Part shown: positions 17,356 through 27,345 of the stretch, piece after piece
How positions within the stretch are numbered: position 1 is the stretch's first letter
Layout: every line of letters begins with the position of its first letter
NCBI GenBank assembly: GCA_934481345.1
Contig: CAKSPF010000006.1
Location: 62,001 to 126,000, forward strand
Direction of reading: 5' to 3'
Length of the DNA stretch: 64,000 bases
Origin: an uncultured Clostridia bacterium
GTDB taxonomy: Bacteria > Bacillota > Clostridia > UMGS1810
Notes under the pieces: model-generated
Databases searched by the model: none
The model's input: only the letters and a program-made list of their open reading frames with translations
Told to the model about the DNA's origin: nothing
Program-made: the position numbers and the translations under genes

Positions 17356-18585
17356 TTACCGCAAAGACCTTTGCTGTTTGCTGAGTCTTTTTCCGACTTC
17401 GTAATTTCCGGAGGATACAATTACCTCATCATAGAGCAAAAGTCCTCCGCTTGCGTTATTTTCTTCGACAATTGCGCTTTTGTTGTCTTTATAATATATA
17501 TTTACCGGTTTAAACTTGACAATGCCGTCTGACAGAATGTATACTCCGGTAGTGTTATCCTGTACTCTGATTGCCTGAGAAGGAATTTTCAGACCTGAGT
17601 ATCTGTTTTTTACAAAATCAATTTTAACAAATCTTTCTTTGGAGGACCAGTCGCACGAAACGTCTGATGTTGCTACCAAAACATATTTGCCGTTGTCCGG
17701 CGCGGATATGTATGTTATCTTTGCATCCGCTTCTTCGTTTGAATCCGGAATTCTCAGAGAAACCGTATCGCCCGATTTCAGACCGGCAAGTTCATTTTCT
17801 GTCGCAATTACAGCGACCGCCCACTCAAAGCTGTCTATTATTTTGCATACAACTTTTCCGTTTGTCTTTTTTGAAACAGATGTTTCTGCTTTTTTCAGTG
17901 ATTCAAAATCTTCCGGAGTAAGCTTGTCTGCCGCGTCCAGGGAAACCATTTCTTCGTATCCGTCTATTTTTGTACTGAATATACCGGGCACCGGTGAATA
18001 CAAATCCTGTTTTTCCGAGGAAAGTCTTTTTTCATACTCAGCCTTTTCGGCTTTGAGCTCGGCAAGCATTTTTTCCGAGTAACCGTCATCGCCCGAAAGA
18101 GCGTTTCTTTTGTCATTTAACAATCCGAGTTCGTTTTTGATGCTTACAAGCTTGGCAACATCGCGGTTTTCATATGCTGTCATCAATTCGGATATTTTAG
18201 CATTTATTCCCGATTCTATTCTGTAATTATCGGCATATACTTCTCCCGAGGAAGCAATTATGCCTTCAATCTCGTTTATTCGTTCATTTACTCCGGTAAG
18301 CTTCTTTTTTGTATCCTCGTCTACGTTATCCTCGTAAACGCTTGCGATAAGCTTACCCTTTCGTACCATTTCGTTTTCAACAGCTGCAGCTTCAAGAACA
18401 CCGCTTTTATCGGATTTCACCAGGGTTTCGTCACGGAGTATTATCCCGTCAAAGGAATATGATTTTTCCATTTCGCCGTGCTGAACCATTTGAGTTTCAA
18501 CTCCGGGATTTAAAATTTTTATAAAATTAACGGTAACAAAAACAAGTAATGCCGCAATGAGGAAAAATTTAAGGAATTTATTCAT
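17356..18585 (-). CDS. HlyD/membrane-fusion-like adaptor protein, orphan
   Basis: A 409-residue protein with one N-terminal membrane segment (FLIAALLVFVTVNFI), a beta/lipoyl-like hairpin start, a long central coiled coil (about residues 100-200, NERINEIEGI...AEKAEYEKRL) and a C-terminal beta-barrel-like part. This is the layout of HlyD-type periplasmic adaptors, here in a Gram-positive where it would sit outside the membrane. No transporter partner is encoded nearby; the gene is translationally linked to miaA by a 4-base ATGA overlap and lies 13 bases before yggS. I recall similar orphan HlyD-like genes upstream of yggS-sepF in other Clostridia, which suggests an envelope or division-related role, but this is inference. 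Confidence 0.75.
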   Translation of the reverse strand: MNKFLKFFLIAALLVFVTVNFIKILNPGVETQMVQHGEMEKSYSFDGIILRDETLVKSDKSGVLEAAAVENEMVRKGKLIASVYEDNVDEDTKKKLTGVNERINEIEGIIASSGEVYADNYRIESGINAKISELMTAYENRDVAKLVSIKNELGLLNDKRNALSGDDGYSEKMLAELKAEKAEYEKRLSSEKQDLYSPVPGIFSTKIDGYEEMVSLDAADKLTPEDFESLKKAETSVSKKTNGKVVCKIIDSFEWAVAVIATENELAGLKSGDTVSLRIPDSNEEADAKITYISAPDNGKYVLVATSDVSCDWSSKERFVKIDFVKNRYSGLKIPSQAIRVQDNTTGVYILSDGIVKFKPVNIYYKDNKSAIVEENNASGGLLLYDEVIVSSGNYEVGKRLSKQQRSLR

Positions 18586-19541
18586 TTAATACTCCTTTCC
18601 GGCAGAGTGTTGTTTATAATTTTCAAACACATATCCAAAACGTTTGCTTCGCTTTCGCATTCGTCAAGATTTATCCAGTTTATTTCGGCGTCCTTTTTGA
18701 ACCATGTCATTTGCCTTTTGGCATATCTTCGGGAATTTTGTTTCAATGCTTCTGTCATTTCTTCGCAGCTTATTTCGCCGTTTAAATAACTTACAACTTC
18801 TTTGTAGCCGATAGCCTGCATAGAAGTGTTATCGCAGGTACATCCCATAGCGACAAGTTTTTTTACTTCGTCCACAAGTCCCGCCGCAAGCATTATATCA
18901 ACCCGTTTATTTATTCTGTCATAAAGATTTTCGCGGTTTCTTGTAAAGCCGATTTTGCAGCTGTTGTAAGGCGATTTGTTTTCTTTGGTTTTTTCATTGT
19001 GTGCGGAAATTGTTTCTCCGGTTGCATGATAGTATTCCAAAGCGCGGATAACCCTTTTTATATTGTTGGGGTGTATGTTTGAGGCGCTTTTTTCATCAAC
19101 CTTTATAAGCATAGCGTGTATAAACCCGGCGCCGTTTTTTTGAGCAAGCTGCATTAATTCTTTGCGGTATGCGGAATCTGACGGCGCGGATTCAAAAAAG
19201 TCCGTTCCGTTTATAAGGGAATTTGCATACAGTCCCGTTCCGCCTACGATGAGAGGAATTTTTCCCCGATGCAGCATGTCGTCTATAATTTTTTTGCTTT
19301 CGCTTACAAAATCACACACGCTGTAATTGCGGGTGGGTTCCGCTATGTCTATCATGTGGTGCACAATTCCCTGCATTTCATCTTTTGCGACCTTGGCGGT
19401 GCCTATATCCATATGCCGATATATCTGCATTGAGTCGCAGGAGATTATTTCCGTATCAAGCTTTTTTGCAAGCCGGATTGAGTATTTGGTTTTTCCTGTT
19501 CCCGTAGGACCGACTATAAGAATAACAGACGGTTTATCCAT
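18582..19541 (-). CDS. miaA: tRNA dimethylallyltransferase
   Basis: MiaA adds the dimethylallyl group to N6 of A37 in tRNAs reading UNN codons, giving i6A, the substrate of MiaB (also in this window). The 319 residues have the P-loop GPTGTGKTKYSIRLAK near residue 10, the DSMQIYRHMDIGTAK segment with the catalytic Asp, and VGGTGLYANSLI. It follows mutL by 14 bases and overlaps the HlyD-like gene by four. Confidence 0.96.
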   Translation of the reverse strand: MDKPSVILIVGPTGTGKTKYSIRLAKKLDTEIISCDSMQIYRHMDIGTAKVAKDEMQGIVHHMIDIAEPTRNYSVCDFVSESKKIIDDMLHRGKIPLIVGGTGLYANSLINGTDFFESAPSDSAYRKELMQLAQKNGAGFIHAMLIKVDEKSASNIHPNNIKRVIRALEYYHATGETISAHNEKTKENKSPYNSCKIGFTRNRENLYDRINKRVDIMLAAGLVDEVKKLVAMGCTCDNTSMQAIGYKEVVSYLNGEISCEEMTEALKQNSRRYAKRQMTWFKKDAEINWINLDECESEANVLDMCLKIINNTLPERSIK

Positions 19542-19555
19542 GTGTATTACCTGCC

Positions 19556-21574
19556 TTAGACTATTCGTTTGAACTGCTTTTCAAGACTGTATTTAGACAT
19601 TGTTATCATAATCGGTCTTCCGTGAGGGCAGGTGTTTATACCCTCTCCCAGAGAAAGAACCTGTTCTGCAAGAGCTTTCATTTCCTCCTCGGAAAGAACG
19701 TGATTTCCTTTAAGCGCTTTTTTACAGGCTACTGTGTGGAGAGCCTCTTCAAAAAGCTCTTTGTGCAAATCGTTGTGTTTGCCGGCAATTAAGCCTATAA
19801 TGTCGCTTACAGTATCCTTTATATCCTGTTCTTCAAGCGCTGCGGGAGTATAGCGTATCAATATGCTGTTGGTACCGAATACTTCTGTACCGAAACCGAG
19901 TTCGTCAAAAAAGTCAATGTTCTGTTCAACAATTTTAAGTTCAAGTGCATCCAGAGTCATTGTTACCGGCATTAAAAGCATTTGAGGTTCTATGCCGCGG
20001 TTTCTTGACTCTTCGAGAAATCTTTCAAAATATATTCTCTCGTGTGCCGCGTGCTGATCTATAATGAGCATTTGGTTGTTTCTCTGAATTATTATATATG
20101 TACCGAATATCTGACCTATCAGGCGGAAATCAACGTCTGCTTTTATCTGCATGGGGGTAGACGGCGGCTGTTCTTCCGCTGCAGCTGCATTTTGAATTAT
20201 TTTTTTGTTTAAAAGGCTTTCCGATGAATCATCAGGATAGTTAAATCTTTCCGGTGTGTTTTCTTCGGCAAATTCAGTCTTATTTTCGGCACGATGTTCA
20301 TACTGCTGTATGGTTGGTTTTTCTTCCGGTGCCGGTTCTTCTTCGGCTGTATCGTGCGATATATGAATACCTTCGGCATGGTTTATGCCGGGTTTTTCAA
20401 AAACGCTTGTGCTGCCTTCTTCTCTGGGTATACGGTATTCCGTAGGAGTGCTGTTTTGCACATAATCGTTTTTCAGAAGGTTTATTTCTACCTGAGAAGC
20501 CGTGTCGTAATTCGGAGCATTCATAACGAGATTACCGGTAGCCGGTTTTTGCTTTCCGGCAACAGGCATTTCAATTTCAGGTACGTATTTTTTGTCATTG
20601 AGAGCGTTTTTAACCGCCCAGTATATCAGATTGTAAATACGTTTCTCTTCCGAAAAACGAACTTCCATTTTTGTCGGGTGTACATTCACATCGACAAAAT
20701 TAGGGTCTAATCGGACATTCAGTATACATACGGGGAACCGTCCTGTCATAACCGTGTTTTTATAAGCTTCGCTTACCGCTGCACTCATTATTTTGCACAC
20801 AATATTTCTTTCGTTTACAAAAAATATCTGATGCCGTCTGTCTTTTCGGGCAAGGTTTGAGTTTCCTATAAAGCCTGTTACTTTGAACGGCGGTTCTTCA
20901 TAGCATACTTCACGCATGTTTTTGGCATAATCTTTTCCGAAGACTGTGTATATGCTGCTTAAGAGTCTTCCGTCGCCGTTTGAATTTATAACGGTTTTTC
21001 CGTTGTTTATAAAGCGTACAGATATGTTCGGACGGCACAAAATGAGTTTATTAATCACGTCCGTAATATAACCGGTTTCGGTAGCGTCATTTTTTAGAAA
21101 TTTCATTCTTGCAGGTGTGTTGTAGAACAAATTGCGTACAATCACGGTTGTTCCGTCACTGCACCCTGCTTCGTCGTTTTCGAGGACTTCGCCGCCCTCT
21201 ATAACTGCACAACTTCCCAGAGTTTCGGTTTTTGTCTTTGAAAAAATCTCCACCCGTGCAACGGCGGCAATACTGGCAAGAGCCTCGCCACGGAAACCCA
21301 GCGTGTAAATGCTGTTCAAATCGGCTGCGCTTTTGATTTTGCTCGTTGCATGACGCTTAAATGCCGTCAGAATTTCATCCGGTTCTATACCGCATCCGTC
21401 ATCCGTAACTCTTATATAGGAAATGCCGCCTTTTTTTATTTCTACCGTTATTGAGCCGGCACCTGCGTCTACGCTGTTTTCGACAAGCTCTTTTACTATT
21501 GATGCAGGTCTTTCAACTACTTCTCCGGCGGCAATCATATTAGCAATTTCGGTAGGTAATACATTAATTTTCAT
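19556..21574 (-). CDS. mutL: DNA mismatch repair protein MutL
   Basis: MutL links mismatch recognition by MutS to strand incision. The 672 residues contain the GHKL ATPase motifs LVENSVDAG, DDGCGI, RHATSKI and GFRGEALASI, a long variable linker rich in Glu/Pro, and a C-terminal domain with the latent endonuclease motif DQHAAHERIYFE and CPHGRP. The endonuclease motif indicates MutH-independent repair, normal for Firmicutes. Its first 11 bases overlap the end of mutS, so the pair is translationally coupled. Confidence 0.97.
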   Translation of the reverse strand: MKINVLPTEIANMIAAGEVVERPASIVKELVENSVDAGAGSITVEIKKGGISYIRVTDDGCGIEPDEILTAFKRHATSKIKSAADLNSIYTLGFRGEALASIAAVARVEIFSKTKTETLGSCAVIEGGEVLENDEAGCSDGTTVIVRNLFYNTPARMKFLKNDATETGYITDVINKLILCRPNISVRFINNGKTVINSNGDGRLLSSIYTVFGKDYAKNMREVCYEEPPFKVTGFIGNSNLARKDRRHQIFFVNERNIVCKIMSAAVSEAYKNTVMTGRFPVCILNVRLDPNFVDVNVHPTKMEVRFSEEKRIYNLIYWAVKNALNDKKYVPEIEMPVAGKQKPATGNLVMNAPNYDTASQVEINLLKNDYVQNSTPTEYRIPREEGSTSVFEKPGINHAEGIHISHDTAEEEPAPEEKPTIQQYEHRAENKTEFAEENTPERFNYPDDSSESLLNKKIIQNAAAAEEQPPSTPMQIKADVDFRLIGQIFGTYIIIQRNNQMLIIDQHAAHERIYFERFLEESRNRGIEPQMLLMPVTMTLDALELKIVEQNIDFFDELGFGTEVFGTNSILIRYTPAALEEQDIKDTVSDIIGLIAGKHNDLHKELFEEALHTVACKKALKGNHVLSEEEMKALAEQVLSLGEGINTCPHGRPIMITMSKYSLEKQFKRIV

Positions 21575-24173
21575 TAAGCTCGCTCACTTTCTTTTGCAGC
21601 CGATATAATTCATTCATTGCTTCTAACGGAGTTAAAGTAGATATATCAAGACTCATTATATTCTCAAGGATTTCCGAATCTACTTCAATGCTGTTTTCAT
21701 TTTTCTTCGCGGTGTGTTCGGGAAGCCTTTCAACCGATATACCCTGTCCGTCTTCAACGTCTGTCAGGATTTCCTTTGCGCGTTCTATTACCGCATCCGG
21801 AACGCCTGCAAGGCGTGCCACCTCTATACCAAAGCTGTCGTCGGTGCCCTTGTTTATTATTTTTCTTAAAAATATAATATCATCACCGCGCCGCTTTACG
21901 GCAATTGAGTAGTTTTTAACTCCGTCAATGCGGTTTTCGAGTTCGATAAGCTCGTGGTAATGCGTGGCAAAGAGCGATTTTGCCCCGATGTTTGCACATA
22001 TGTACTCAACAACCGCCCATGCTATAGACAGTCCGTCGAATGTGCTTGTACCACGTCCTACTTCGTCCAGAATAACCAGACTTTTAGAGGTTGCATTTTT
22101 TAAAATATGGGCAACCTCGTTCATTTCAACCATAAAGGTACTGTAGCCCGAAGATAAATCATCCGAAGCGCCTATACGGGTAAATATTTTGTCAACTACA
22201 CCTATTCGGCATTTTGATGCAGGCACAAAGGAACCTATCTGAGCCATTATTGTAATAAGCGCTGTCTGACGCATATATGTGGACTTACCTGCCATGTTCG
22301 GTCCTGTTATGATTGAAAATTTACTGTCTGTAGTATTAAGAAATGTATCATTCGGAACAAACAGCGAGTCGCGCGAGGAAAGCTCCACAATCGGATGTCT
22401 GCCGCCTTTTATATCTATTATATCACTATTGTCAACAACAGGGCGGGTGTAGTTATTTCTTACGCTTACTGCGGCAAGCGCGCAAAGAACATCTGCAATG
22501 CTTATCATTTTTGACATGTTCTGAAGTCTTTCGGAGTTTTTGTTGATTATGCCCAGAACATACATAAAATCTTCGTATTCGAGGTCTTTTACGCGCTCCT
22601 TTGCGCTGAGTATACTATTTTCAAGTTCTTTAAGCTCCGGTGTGATATACCGCTCGCTGTTTGCAAGAGTTTGTTTGCGTATGTAATTTTCCGGAACCTT
22701 ATCGGCCTGGCTTTTTGTAACGTCGATATAATATCCGAAAACCTTGTTATAGGAAATTTTCAAATTTTTAATTCCGGTTTTTTCTTTTTCTTCGGCCTCC
22801 ATTTTCATAAGCACTGCGGTGCTGTCATCCATTAAAGAACGAAGTCTGTCAAGCTCTTTGTCAAAACCGGATTTAATCATTCCGCCTTCGCGCACCGTAA
22901 CGGGTAAATCGTCATCCTTGATTGAACTGTCCAAAAGCTTATAAATATCATCAAGAATGTCAAAATCTCTGCAGCAGTCTTTGAAAAGCGGATTTTCACA
23001 CAATGAAAGCGTTTTATGTATCTGCGGAAATACCCCGATGCTTTTTCTTAATGCCGCAAGTTCTCTTGCATTGCAGGTTGAATAAACAACTTTTCCCAGA
23101 ATTCTTTCAATATCGTTTATTTCTTTGAATGCCGAGGTTAACTCTCCTCTGATTTCGGTTTTAACAGACATTTCTTCGACCGCGTCAAGGCGCTTGTTTA
23201 TCTCGTCTGCCGAGATAAGCGGTCTGTCCATCCACATTTTGAGCCTTCTGGAGCCCATTCCGGTTTTTGTTTTGTCGAGAATACCGAAAAGAGAGCCGTG
23301 CTTTGTCATGTTGCGCATTGTTTGTGTAAGTTCAAGATTTCTGCGCGAGGACATGTCTATTTCCATATAATCATAGGCATTGTAGAAGCGCACCTCTCTA
23401 ATGTGCGAAAGATTTATTTTCTGTGTTTCTTTAAGATATTTCAGCATTGCGCCTATCGTTCTTATGCAAAGTGTTCTTCCGCCCAGGACGGTTTTTGTTT
23501 CCGGGTCTGTAAATTTGTTGAAAACAGTATTTTCTGTCTCATAAAAATCGAAGTAGTCTTCTGAAATGTAATTTTCATAAAAACCTATGCGGTTCTTCAA
23601 GTCGGCAAACAATTTGTTGCGTTTGAATGACTTGTCATTTATTATTATTTCCGACGGCTTAAAGCATGCAATAGTGTTTGCAAGATTGTTTTCGGTGATT
23701 GTGTTTGTTCCCTCGGTTGTTATAAGCTCTCCCGTCGAAACATCACAGAACGACGCCGCATACATATCCTTGTCTACATATATACTTGCCAAAAAGTTAT
23801 TTTCAGAAGACTGAAGCACTGTATCGAGAGTTGCGGTACCGGGTGTTATAACGCGGATAACATCCCTTTTTACTATACCTTTAGCGGTTTTGGGATCTTC
23901 GGTTTGTTCGCATATTGCAACCTTGCGGCCGCTTTTTATAAGTTTGGCGATATAATTCTGAGCGCTGTGGTACGGAACGCCGCACATAGGCGCACGTTCG
24001 CTTTTACCGCAGTTTTTTCCTGTCAGAGTTATTTCCAGTATTTGCGACGCAATTACGGCATCGTCGTAGAACATTTCATAGAAGTCGCCGAGTCTGAAAA
24101 ACAGGATACAGTCTTCATATTCTTTTTTTATTTCAAAATACTGTGACATCATTGGTGTTGCCGATTCAGCCAT
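21564..24173 (-). CDS. mutS: DNA mismatch repair protein MutS
   Basis: MutS recognises base mismatches and small loops. The 869 residues include the mismatch-wedging Phe-x-Glu motif in LGDFYEMFYDDA near residue 33, the lever and clamp domains, Walker A GPNMAGKSTYMRQ, and the Walker B region LVILDEVGRGTSTFDGLS, with a helix-turn-helix C-terminus. Upstream comes ylbF (36 bases) and miaB, the same order as ymcB-ymcA-mutS-mutL of B. subtilis, minus cotE. Confidence 0.98.
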   Translation of the reverse strand: MAESATPMMSQYFEIKKEYEDCILFFRLGDFYEMFYDDAVIASQILEITLTGKNCGKSERAPMCGVPYHSAQNYIAKLIKSGRKVAICEQTEDPKTAKGIVKRDVIRVITPGTATLDTVLQSSENNFLASIYVDKDMYAASFCDVSTGELITTEGTNTITENNLANTIACFKPSEIIINDKSFKRNKLFADLKNRIGFYENYISEDYFDFYETENTVFNKFTDPETKTVLGGRTLCIRTIGAMLKYLKETQKINLSHIREVRFYNAYDYMEIDMSSRRNLELTQTMRNMTKHGSLFGILDKTKTGMGSRRLKMWMDRPLISADEINKRLDAVEEMSVKTEIRGELTSAFKEINDIERILGKVVYSTCNARELAALRKSIGVFPQIHKTLSLCENPLFKDCCRDFDILDDIYKLLDSSIKDDDLPVTVREGGMIKSGFDKELDRLRSLMDDSTAVLMKMEAEEKEKTGIKNLKISYNKVFGYYIDVTKSQADKVPENYIRKQTLANSERYITPELKELENSILSAKERVKDLEYEDFMYVLGIINKNSERLQNMSKMISIADVLCALAAVSVRNNYTRPVVDNSDIIDIKGGRHPIVELSSRDSLFVPNDTFLNTTDSKFSIITGPNMAGKSTYMRQTALITIMAQIGSFVPASKCRIGVVDKIFTRIGASDDLSSGYSTFMVEMNEVAHILKNATSKSLVILDEVGRGTSTFDGLSIAWAVVEYICANIGAKSLFATHYHELIELENRIDGVKNYSIAVKRRGDDIIFLRKIINKGTDDSFGIEVARLAGVPDAVIERAKEILTDVEDGQGISVERLPEHTAKKNENSIEVDSEILENIMSLDISTLTPLEAMNELYRLQKKVSELNEN

Positions 24174-24209
24174 AGTTTCCTCCGATAGTGTATTTTAGTG
24201 ATTTTTATT

Positions 24210-24602
24210 TTAGTGACAGCCGCCGCATGAACTGCAATTTCCGGAGCAGCCGCCGCTTTGTTCCTCGCCCTTGACATAGTAAGCAATTATAGAGTTTACC
24301 TGCTCTATAAGCGTGGAAAAAGCTTTGTTTGCCTCTATATAGCGGGTGATATTTTTGTTTGTGCACAGCTTATTGAAGGCTTCCTGTGCCTCGGACTGAA
24401 TACTCTCAAGAGCTTCTTTGGTGATATTTGCATCAGAAGCCTTTTTTGCAAGCGCCTCACGGGTGTCTGCGTATTCCATCATGAGCTCCTGTGCCTCGGG
24501 ATCTGCAAGCTGCATTTCTTCGGCGCCCTTTAATGCTTTGAATTCATCACATTCCGACAGCATTTGACCGAGCTCTCTTGCCTTTTCTATTATATCATTC
24601 AT
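24210..24602 (-). CDS. YlbF/YmcA-family protein with Cys-rich tail
   Basis: A 130-residue, mostly helical protein of the YlbF/YmcA family. In B. subtilis YlbF, YmcA and YaaT form a complex that carries Fe-S clusters and works in mRNA maturation with RNase Y and in sporulation/competence. Here the last dozen residues are CSGNCSSCGGCH, placing Cys119, Cys123, Cys126, Cys129 and His130 at the extreme C-terminus, a plausible cluster-binding tail. Position between miaB and mutS matches YmcA; the Cys tail also fits YlbF. Start ATG at 24602. Family assignment good, exact orthology uncertain. Confidence 0.85.
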   Translation of the reverse strand: MNDIIEKARELGQMLSECDEFKALKGAEEMQLADPEAQELMMEYADTREALAKKASDANITKEALESIQSEAQEAFNKLCTNKNITRYIEANKAFSTLIEQVNSIIAYYVKGEEQSGGCSGNCSSCGGCH

Positions 24603-24613
24603 CAGAATTCTCC

Positions 24614-26047
24614 TTATTTATCTGTCAGCTCACCGGTGAGCGACCAGGTTTTTGCCTTAACAATATTTACATTTACAATTTTGCCTACAAGGTCATCGCT
24701 GCCCTTGAAATTAACAATTTTACCGCCTTCGGTTCTGCCGGCATAAAATTCGTCGTTATTTTTGCTTTTGCCTTCGACAAGGACGCTGATTGTTCTGCCC
24801 TCGTATTCGAGATTTTTTTCAATTGAAATGGCGTCCTGAACCTCCAAAAGTCGATTAAAATTCTGCTTTTTCTCCTCCGGAGATATTACATCTTCCATTT
24901 TTGCCGCAGGGGTCCCCGGCCTTTTGGAATAAATAAATGAAAAAATGGTATCGTAACGAACTTTTCTCAAAACATCAAGCGTATCGTTGAATTCATCTGT
25001 AGTTTCCCCCGGAAAGCCGACTATTATGTCGGTTGTCAGAGTAATATCCGGCATTTTTTCTTTTATTTTCCGTATTTTTTCCAAATAGTCCTCTTTGGTA
25101 TATTTGCGGTTCATTACACGCAGAACGCGGTTGTTGCCTGCCTGAACGGGAAGATGCAGTTGTTTGCAGACTTTGGGCAGTCTTGCCATGGCATCTATAA
25201 GCTTGTCGCTTATATCCTTTGGATGACTGGTCATAAAACGTACTCTTTCTATGCCGTCAACACCGCACACAAGCTCAAGCAAATCGGCAAAATCCACTGT
25301 TTCTTCCAAATCCTTGCCGTAGGAGTTGACATTCTGCCCCAGCAAAGTTATTTCCTTACAGCCGCTTGCCGCAAGCCCCCTTACTTCCGCAAGAACTGCT
25401 TCCTTGCTGCGGCTGCGTTCTCTGCCGCGGACATAGGGAACTATGCAATATGAGCAGAAATTATTGCAGCCGTACATGACAGATACCCATGCACACGGTC
25501 CTTTCTGCCTTTTTATAGGCATATCTTCGGCGATTGCTCCGTCGGAATTTAACACGTCAAAAACTCTGCCGTGCGTTGTAAGTACCTCCATAAGTATTTG
25601 CGGAAATCTGTACAAGGTATGAGTTCCGAATACTATATCGACATGGCGGTATTTCTTTTTTATCTGCTCTTTTACCTCTTGCTGCTGCATCATACAGCCG
25701 CATACACCTATGACAAGCGAAGGTTTTTTTGCTTTTAAGTGTTTCAAAGCGCCTAAATTTCCGTATACTTTAAGCTCCGCATTTTCGCGCACGGCGCAGG
25801 TGTTATACAAAATCAGGTCGGCTTCGTCTTTTTGCTCTGTTATTTCATACCCCATATCGGTTATCATTCCGGCTAAAATTTCTGAATCGTTAACATTTTG
25901 CTGGCAGCCGTAAGTTTCTATAAACGCTTTTTTTGTTTCGCCGCTTTTTTTGTATTCATAACTCAAAAGCTCATTAACCGAGCGTATTATTTCCTTTTGG
26001 CGTGCTATTTCCTCTTGGGGAATGGCAATTTTTTTGCTGTTACTCAT
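24614..26047 (-). CDS. miaB: tRNA-2-methylthio-N6-dimethylallyladenosine synthase
   Basis: MiaB is a radical-SAM methylthiotransferase that converts i6A37 to ms2i6A37. The 477 residues have the N-terminal UPF0004 domain with three cluster cysteines (ETYGCQQNVNDS, NTCAVRE, GVCGCM), the radical-SAM CxxxCxxC in CNNFCSYCIVPYVRGRERSR and a C-terminal TRAM domain. The N-terminal extension before ETYGCQ is typical of Clostridia. MiaA, which makes its substrate, is encoded about 5 kb downstream on the same strand. Confidence 0.96.
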   Translation of the reverse strand: MSNSKKIAIPQEEIARQKEIIRSVNELLSYEYKKSGETKKAFIETYGCQQNVNDSEILAGMITDMGYEITEQKDEADLILYNTCAVRENAELKVYGNLGALKHLKAKKPSLVIGVCGCMMQQQEVKEQIKKKYRHVDIVFGTHTLYRFPQILMEVLTTHGRVFDVLNSDGAIAEDMPIKRQKGPCAWVSVMYGCNNFCSYCIVPYVRGRERSRSKEAVLAEVRGLAASGCKEITLLGQNVNSYGKDLEETVDFADLLELVCGVDGIERVRFMTSHPKDISDKLIDAMARLPKVCKQLHLPVQAGNNRVLRVMNRKYTKEDYLEKIRKIKEKMPDITLTTDIIVGFPGETTDEFNDTLDVLRKVRYDTIFSFIYSKRPGTPAAKMEDVISPEEKKQNFNRLLEVQDAISIEKNLEYEGRTISVLVEGKSKNNDEFYAGRTEGGKIVNFKGSDDLVGKIVNVNIVKAKTWSLTGELTDK

Positions 26048-26059
26048 TTGACTGTCCTT

Positions 26060-27340
26060 TTATTTTATACCTGTAATAGTAGTTTTTCCGCCCATGTAAG
26101 GAACAAGCACTTCCGGCACGGTAACCGAACCGTCGCTGTTCTGATAGTTTTCAAGTATAGCGGCTACGGTTCTGCCTATAGCAACTCCGCTGCCGTTTAA
26201 TGTATGAACAAACCTTGCCTTGTCCTTAACGGAATCCTTGAATTTGATATTTGCTCTTCTTGCCTGGAAATCCTCAAAATTAGAGCATGAGGAAATCTCC
26301 ACAAATCTGTTGTAGCTCGGCATCCATACTTCTATATCATATTTTTTCGCAGCGGTGAATCCGAGATCGCCGACGCAGATTTTTACAACTCTGTAAGGGA
26401 GCTTTAAAAGCTGAAGGACTTTTTCGGCATCTCTTGTGAGTTTTTCCAATTCTTCATATGAATCCTCGGGTCTTGCGAATTTAACAAGCTCAACTTTATT
26501 AAATTGGTGCTGTCTTATAAGTCCGCGTGTGTCTTTTCCGGCGCTTCCTGCTTCTTCTCTGAAGCATGCGGAATATGCAACATGCTTTATCGGAAGTTTG
26601 GAGCCGTCTAATATTTCATCTCTGTACATATTTGTTACGGGCACTTCGGCGGTAGGAATCAGGAAATAATCCGTACCGGCAACTTTAAATGCGTCCTCTT
26701 CAAATTTCGGGAGCTGACCTGTGCCTATCATACTTCTTCTGTGAACCATATACGGCGGGAAAATCTCGGTATAGCCGCTCTCGGTTGTGTGTGTATCAAG
26801 GTAAAAGTTGATAATTGCTCTTTCAAGCTTTGCACCCATGCCCTTGTAGAAGGTAAATCTCGTTCCTGTTACCTTGCCGGCAGTCGGAGCATCAAGTATG
26901 CCGAGGTCTGCGCCTATATCCCAGTGAGCCTTCGGTTCAAAATCAAAAGCCGTAGGTTCCATAAATCTTCTTACTTCAACATTGTCCTCATCGGTCAGAC
27001 CGTCGGGAACATCATCGCACGGAATGTTCGGGATTACCAGCATTTTCTGATATATATCCTCGTCAAGAACTCTTACCTGCTCATCAATTGACTTGATTTT
27101 GTCGGAAAGCTCTTTCATCTCGGCAAATACTGCAGTAGTGTCTTCTCCTGCTTTTTTCATTGCAGGTATTTTTTTGCTGACTTCGTTTTGTTTGCTTTTA
27201 AGCTGTTCAACCTCAAACAACATTTCTCTCTTTTTTGCGTCAGCGGCTAAAAGCGCGTCAATATCAATATTTTCTTTTCTTCTTGCAAGCGCTTTCTTTA
27301 CTTTTTCGGTTTCGTTTCTTATTAATTTTATGTCTAACAT
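26060..27340 (-). CDS. serS: Seryl-tRNA synthetase
   Basis: SerS charges tRNA-Ser. The 426-residue protein starts [18 protein letters not shown], followed by the long antiparallel coiled-coil arm (to about residue 105) that grips the tRNA variable arm. Class II motifs include [37 protein letters not shown] (given here as motif 2) and the C-terminal [16 protein letters not shown] motif 3. The ATG at 27340 lies eight bases after GGAGAG; an in-frame GTG nine bases earlier is rejected. The preceding membrane coiled-coil gene ends six bases upstream. Confidence 0.97.
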   Translation of the reverse strand: MLDIKLIRNETEKVKKALARRKENIDIDALLAADAKKREMLFEVEQLKSKQNEVSKKIPAMKKAGEDTTAVFAEMKELSDKIKSIDEQVRVLDEDIYQKMLVIPNIPCDDVPDGLTDEDNVEVRRFMEPTAFDFEPKAHWDIGADLGILDAPTAGKVTGTRFTFYKGMGAKLERAIINFYLDTHTTESGYTEIFPPYMVHRRSMIGTGQLPKFEEDAFKVAGTDYFLIPTAEVPVTNMYRDEILDGSKLPIKHVAYSACFREEAGSAGKDTRGLIRQHQFNKVELVKFARPEDSYEELEKLTRDAEKVLQLLKLPYRVVKICVGDLGFTAAKKYDIEVWMPSYNRFVEISSCSNFEDFQARRANIKFKDSVKDKARFVHTLNGSGVAIGRTVAAILENYQNSDGSVTVPEVLVPYMGGKTTITGIK

Positions 27341-27345
27341 AATCG

